DNA of 64,000 nucleotides, taken from contig JAYQJE010000003.1 of the NCBI GenBank assembly GCA_038142005.1, positions 1-64,000 on the forward strand, given 5' to 3'. This DNA is from SHAN690 sp023262195 (GTDB lineage: Bacteria; Bacteroidota; Bacteroidia; Flavobacteriales_G; Salibacteraceae). The notes beneath the pieces are model-generated. The model had not been told where the DNA came from. It was given only the letters and a program-made list of their open reading frames with translations, and did no database searches. The position numbers and the translations under genes are program-made. Positions 62,444 to 64,000 of the stretch are shown piece after piece (the stretch's first letter is position 1; each line of letters starts with the position of its first letter).

Positions 62444-64000
62444 TCAAATTTTTGGTTGGAAAGTATATTTTAAAAGCTCGATTGTGCCTTTTCTCTTAAA
62501 AACCGACTCCGATTCCTTCAACCCAAGCTGGTTCACAGAGGATGAGATATATTCCACTCCATCCATAAAATAAGATAGCTTTTCTTCGCCTACAGCGTAG
62601 ACAATTGGAGTTTGACAAAACGTGAACGCCAGACTATTAGGTTTCAAAGATATCTGTGTCAACTCATTACTTAAATTAACAAACTCGAAATTGGTAGATT
62701 CTGTCAAAAATTCAGAACGCCGAAGGATTTTAGGTCTAAACGTTAGGTGGCCACTATCTACAAAAATCCCTAGCTCTGCCCATCTAGTTATAATATCCTC
62801 TTTAACCTGCCCTGTCATACCGGGCTGTTGCACTCCTCTATTGGACGGAGTATGCGAGTAGGCGTCCGTAGGAAACGCTCCATAGACCGATGGGTTTTTG
62901 TTCACTCCAATGCCTGCTCTAATTTCATAATAGTGCTCGATCAAATAACCTACCAGCTCATCACTCGCCGCACTTTCGATGGCATCATTTATCACCTCTT
63001 GTGAAGCGAGCAAGAGTTTTGACACCATATGCCAATAAATGCAACCAAGACCTTCATAGCCATAAAAGGATCCTGAACGTCCCGTAAAGGCGCGGTGGTT
63101 GAATGTTTCTTCGTAAACTCGGTTCAATAATTCTACCCCGTCGCGATCGATGATGGTGCCTTTGTCCTGAAGTGATTTGATAACTACGGTCAAGTCATTC
63201 GCATTTTTAATCTGACCATTAAATCGATATCGACCATTCCCGTCCATTTCCAAAAGGCTATCATCGCCTTGTACAAGCAAATCTGATACAAAACCGACTC
63301 CTTCAAAACGAGAAGATTCGATGGTGTTTTTTGATAGGAAGTCACCTAAATCTCGATCGGGATATAGCAAATAACTATACTGATCTGTTCTGAACATTTT
63401 GCTTACCCTGAGGGCATTCAGCACGCTTAATGACTCCATAGTATCCAGTGCACCAGAGCTTAATATGGCCACTTGTCCTTCGAGCATTTCGTAAAGCGGG
63501 AGCACCTTTGCTTCGGTTTGGGTCAGCTCAATAAGGTTGTAGGCACTGTACAAGCCACTTTTGGTTTTGTTCGCTCCGATTGACTGATCCACAAATCGCA
63601 TTGACAGCTCAAAAAAGGCAATGATTTCATTTGCGGTCAATGTTTGTTTATTGCCCAAATAGCCCGAATAGGCTGAGGTGCGAAAATGCTCTCCCGCAAT
63701 TCCGAAACGATCTACAATCTTTCTCCGCTCCTCGTTGGTAAACCCTGTTTCGAGCAAGTGAGTTCGAACTTGAAAACCTCGAGATAAGGCGTGAAATAAA
63801 TCCGCAACCGGCTTATTTACCTCAAAGGACCTTTCTTTTTGTTCCGAGAATAAATTGACGGCAAATGAACAAAACCTTCTGAGGTAGTAAAGTGTAACCA
63901 TTGAAGTTCCATTGCCAACAAGCGCATTGTTTGCATCGTTCCACTCTGGTCTTTGTGTATTAAGCCATATTCCTGCATCCGGTATGAAATTATAGAACTT
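62444..64000 (-). CDS. Partial protein, uncharacterised, runs off the right edge
   Basis: The frame is open to the window end without a start; the internal ATG at 63901 is not the start, since in-frame coding continues upstream as IPDAGIWLNTQRPEWNDANN and ALVGNGTSMVTL. About 518 residues are visible. The helical sequence, with EGLGCIYWHMVSKLLLASQE, NPSVYGAFPTDAYSHTPSNR and GQVKEDIITRWAELGIFVDS, looks like an alpha/alpha-barrel glycan-active protein. I do not recognise a named family. Its neighbour is a secreted carbohydrate-binding-like protein, which would fit a carbohydrate role. Confidence 0.5.
   Translation of the reverse strand, partial: KFYNFIPDAGIWLNTQRPEWNDANNALVGNGTSMVTLYYLRRFCSFAVNLFSEQKERSFEVNKPVADLFHALSRGFQVRTHLLETGFTNEERRKIVDRFGIAGEHFRTSAYSGYLGNKQTLTANEIIAFFELSMRFVDQSIGANKTKSGLYSAYNLIELTQTEAKVLPLYEMLEGQVAILSSGALDTMESLSVLNALRVSKMFRTDQYSYLLYPDRDLGDFLSKNTIESSRFEGVGFVSDLLVQGDDSLLEMDGNGRYRFNGQIKNANDLTVVIKSLQDKGTIIDRDGVELLNRVYEETFNHRAFTGRSGSFYGYEGLGCIYWHMVSKLLLASQEVINDAIESAASDELVGYLIEHYYEIRAGIGVNKNPSVYGAFPTDAYSHTPSNRGVQQPGMTGQVKEDIITRWAELGIFVDSGHLTFRPKILRRSEFLTESTNFEFVNLSNELTQISLKPNSLAFTFCQTPIVYAVGEEKLSYFMDGVEYISSSVNQLGLKESESVFKRKGTIELLKYTFQPKI

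Noticed and set aside
1..64000. CRISPR array or insertion sequence
   Set aside because: No regularly spaced repeats and no transposase motif were noticed on either strand.

Overview
The window is a Bacteroidota chromosome segment, most like a Cytophagales-type marine or soil bacterium. This is inferred from three proteins with type IX secretion (T9SS) C-terminal sorting domains, a TTTG-N19-TAnnTTTG promoter, AT-rich DNA, and Bacteroidota-typical families (DUF4157, DUF4407, DUF5908, PD40-repeat outer-membrane proteins).

Layout. (1) 188-904: a broken T9SS-sorted secreted protein. (2) 1252-4348, minus: a McrB-like AAA+ ATPase and a DUF2357/PD-(D/E)xK nuclease, a McrBC-like pair. (3) 4418-43880, minus: about 39 kb of tightly packed genes encoding a contractile injection system of the extracellular (eCIS/Afp/PVC) type. 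In transcription order it encodes: a PLD/Ig-like protein, DUF4407 membrane protein, secreted protein, DUF4157 putative cargo, an unknown protein, a membrane-tethered GH18 hydrolase, a small membrane protein, tail terminator (Afp16), an unknown protein, sheath, three tube proteins, DUF5908 (Afp6-like), LysM (Afp7), spike (Afp8), PAAR, gp25 (Afp9), an unknown protein, baseplate J (Afp11), a fibre-like protein, Afp12, a STAND NTPase with WD40 repeats, a TonB-dependent receptor, a SulP-TerB-STAS transporter, a very long tape measure (Afp14) and the Afp15 AAA+ ATPase. The particle genes are complete. The oddity is the set of envelope and signalling genes embedded in the same string, with 3-10 bp gaps or ATGA overlaps. 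(4) 44102-57489: ordinary chromosome (murQ, rpmB, cinA, nucleoside phosphorylase, transglutaminase-like protein, desaturase, cytochrome c, SCO, M20 peptidase, TauE/SafE, PD40 protein, metallo-hydrolase, MscS). (5) 57490-64000: a structured-RNA candidate, tRNA-Asp, two T9SS-exported proteins, remnants of a helicase and a DUF5763 gene, and an incomplete gene at the right edge.

An important caveat is that more than 50 apparent single-base frameshifts break genes across the window, including housekeeping-type genes. Many fall in A or T homopolymers, and the conserved protein continues exactly in another frame. This pattern fits sequencing indels far better than gene decay. I have therefore annotated whole reconstructed genes and listed the breaks; breakpoint positions are approximate. 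All family names come from recognising motifs by eye, without database searches.
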